From Methylobacterium sp. J-026 (GTDB lineage Bacteria; Pseudomonadota; Alphaproteobacteria; Rhizobiales; Beijerinckiaceae): 64,000 nt of DNA. Both the position numbers and the translations under genes were made by a program. The stretch spans positions 45,770 through 109,769 of the forward strand of contig NZ_JAKSYC010000054.1 in assembly GCF_022829585.1 (NCBI RefSeq), given 5' to 3'. Below the pieces are notes generated by a model. It saw nothing but the letters and a program-made list of their open reading frames with translations, was not told the origin of the DNA and made no database searches. Positions 63,652-64,000 of this stretch are shown in pieces (the stretch's first letter is position 1; every line of letters starts with the position of its first letter).

Positions 63652-64000
<349 letters not shown>

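Overview
The window is 64 kb of very GC-rich, gene-dense bacterial chromosome. It most likely comes from a Methylobacterium/Methylorubrum-type alphaproteobacterium (order Hyphomicrobiales). The reasons are a serine-cycle-type glycerate 2-kinase (gckA), alphaproteobacterial families (GapR/DUF2312, DUF1036, DUF1244, DUF4164, DUF4167, EI-Ntr PtsP downstream of lysC), iron-control (ICE/Irr-like) motifs, and many GTG/TTG starts with 4-base overlaps. The genus is an inference from gene content and order. No rRNA, tRNA, CRISPR array, insertion sequence or prophage was seen, so this is mainly core chromosome with a few accessory insertions.

Layout. 1-12 kb (minus strand): YibQ-like deacetylase-fold protein (cut by the window edge), then a long co-directional cluster read from high to low coordinates: rplU, rpmA, a GNAT acetyltransferase, obgE, a vapBC toxin-antitoxin pair, proB, proA, nadD, rsfS, rlmH, an EnvC-like murein hydrolase activator and a CtpA-type S41 protease. 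12-20 kb: secreted unknown, YceI, then plus-strand ruvA, bfd-bfr (iron storage), dapB, gpmA, alkB and a secreted protein, and a minus-strand gamma-glutamyltransferase. 20-30 kb: two envelope proteins, asd, a secreted phosphodiesterase/phosphatase behind a Pho box, gapR, DUF1244, an N-formylglutamate amidohydrolase, then gckA-DUF1036-pyk. 30-45 kb: hydrolase/TPR pair, a 41-residue L36 (rpmJ), PAS protein, PEBP-family protein, ubiG, divergent lysC-ptsP-prfA-prmC-DUF4167, then an unknown methyltransferase-like gene, rlmE-ppx and a single-domain response regulator. 45-54 kb: two-domain cold-shock protein, an 830-bp region without a recognisable gene, an iron-linked DUF3649-PepSY-DUF3325 operon, an NAD-dependent aldehyde dehydrogenase with a DUF779-CMD-cupin operon nearby. 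54-64 kb: Sel1 protein, ThiE-like protein, fba, pgk, gap with two coiled-coil unknowns between them, DUF4164-zapA, a tandem universal stress protein, a second aldehyde dehydrogenase and the 3' end of gmd.

How the genes work together. The lower-carbon cluster (gap, pgk, gpmA, pyk, fba) with gckA links C3 metabolism to the serine cycle. lysC, asd and dapB give the first steps to lysine/DAP, and proB-proA the first steps to proline. Two iron loci (bfd-bfr and DUF3649-PepSY-DUF3325) both carry ICE-like sequence upstream, and a phosphatase carries a Pho box, so several genes here are probably nutrient-regulated. No wholly new large system is evident. The items most worth a second look are the ALDH/DUF779/CMD/cupin neighbourhood, the three 23-bp tandem units in the lysC leader, the vapBC insertion inside the obgE-proB cluster, the orphan iron-permease operon, and the coiled-coil proteins embedded in the gap-pgk-fba run.
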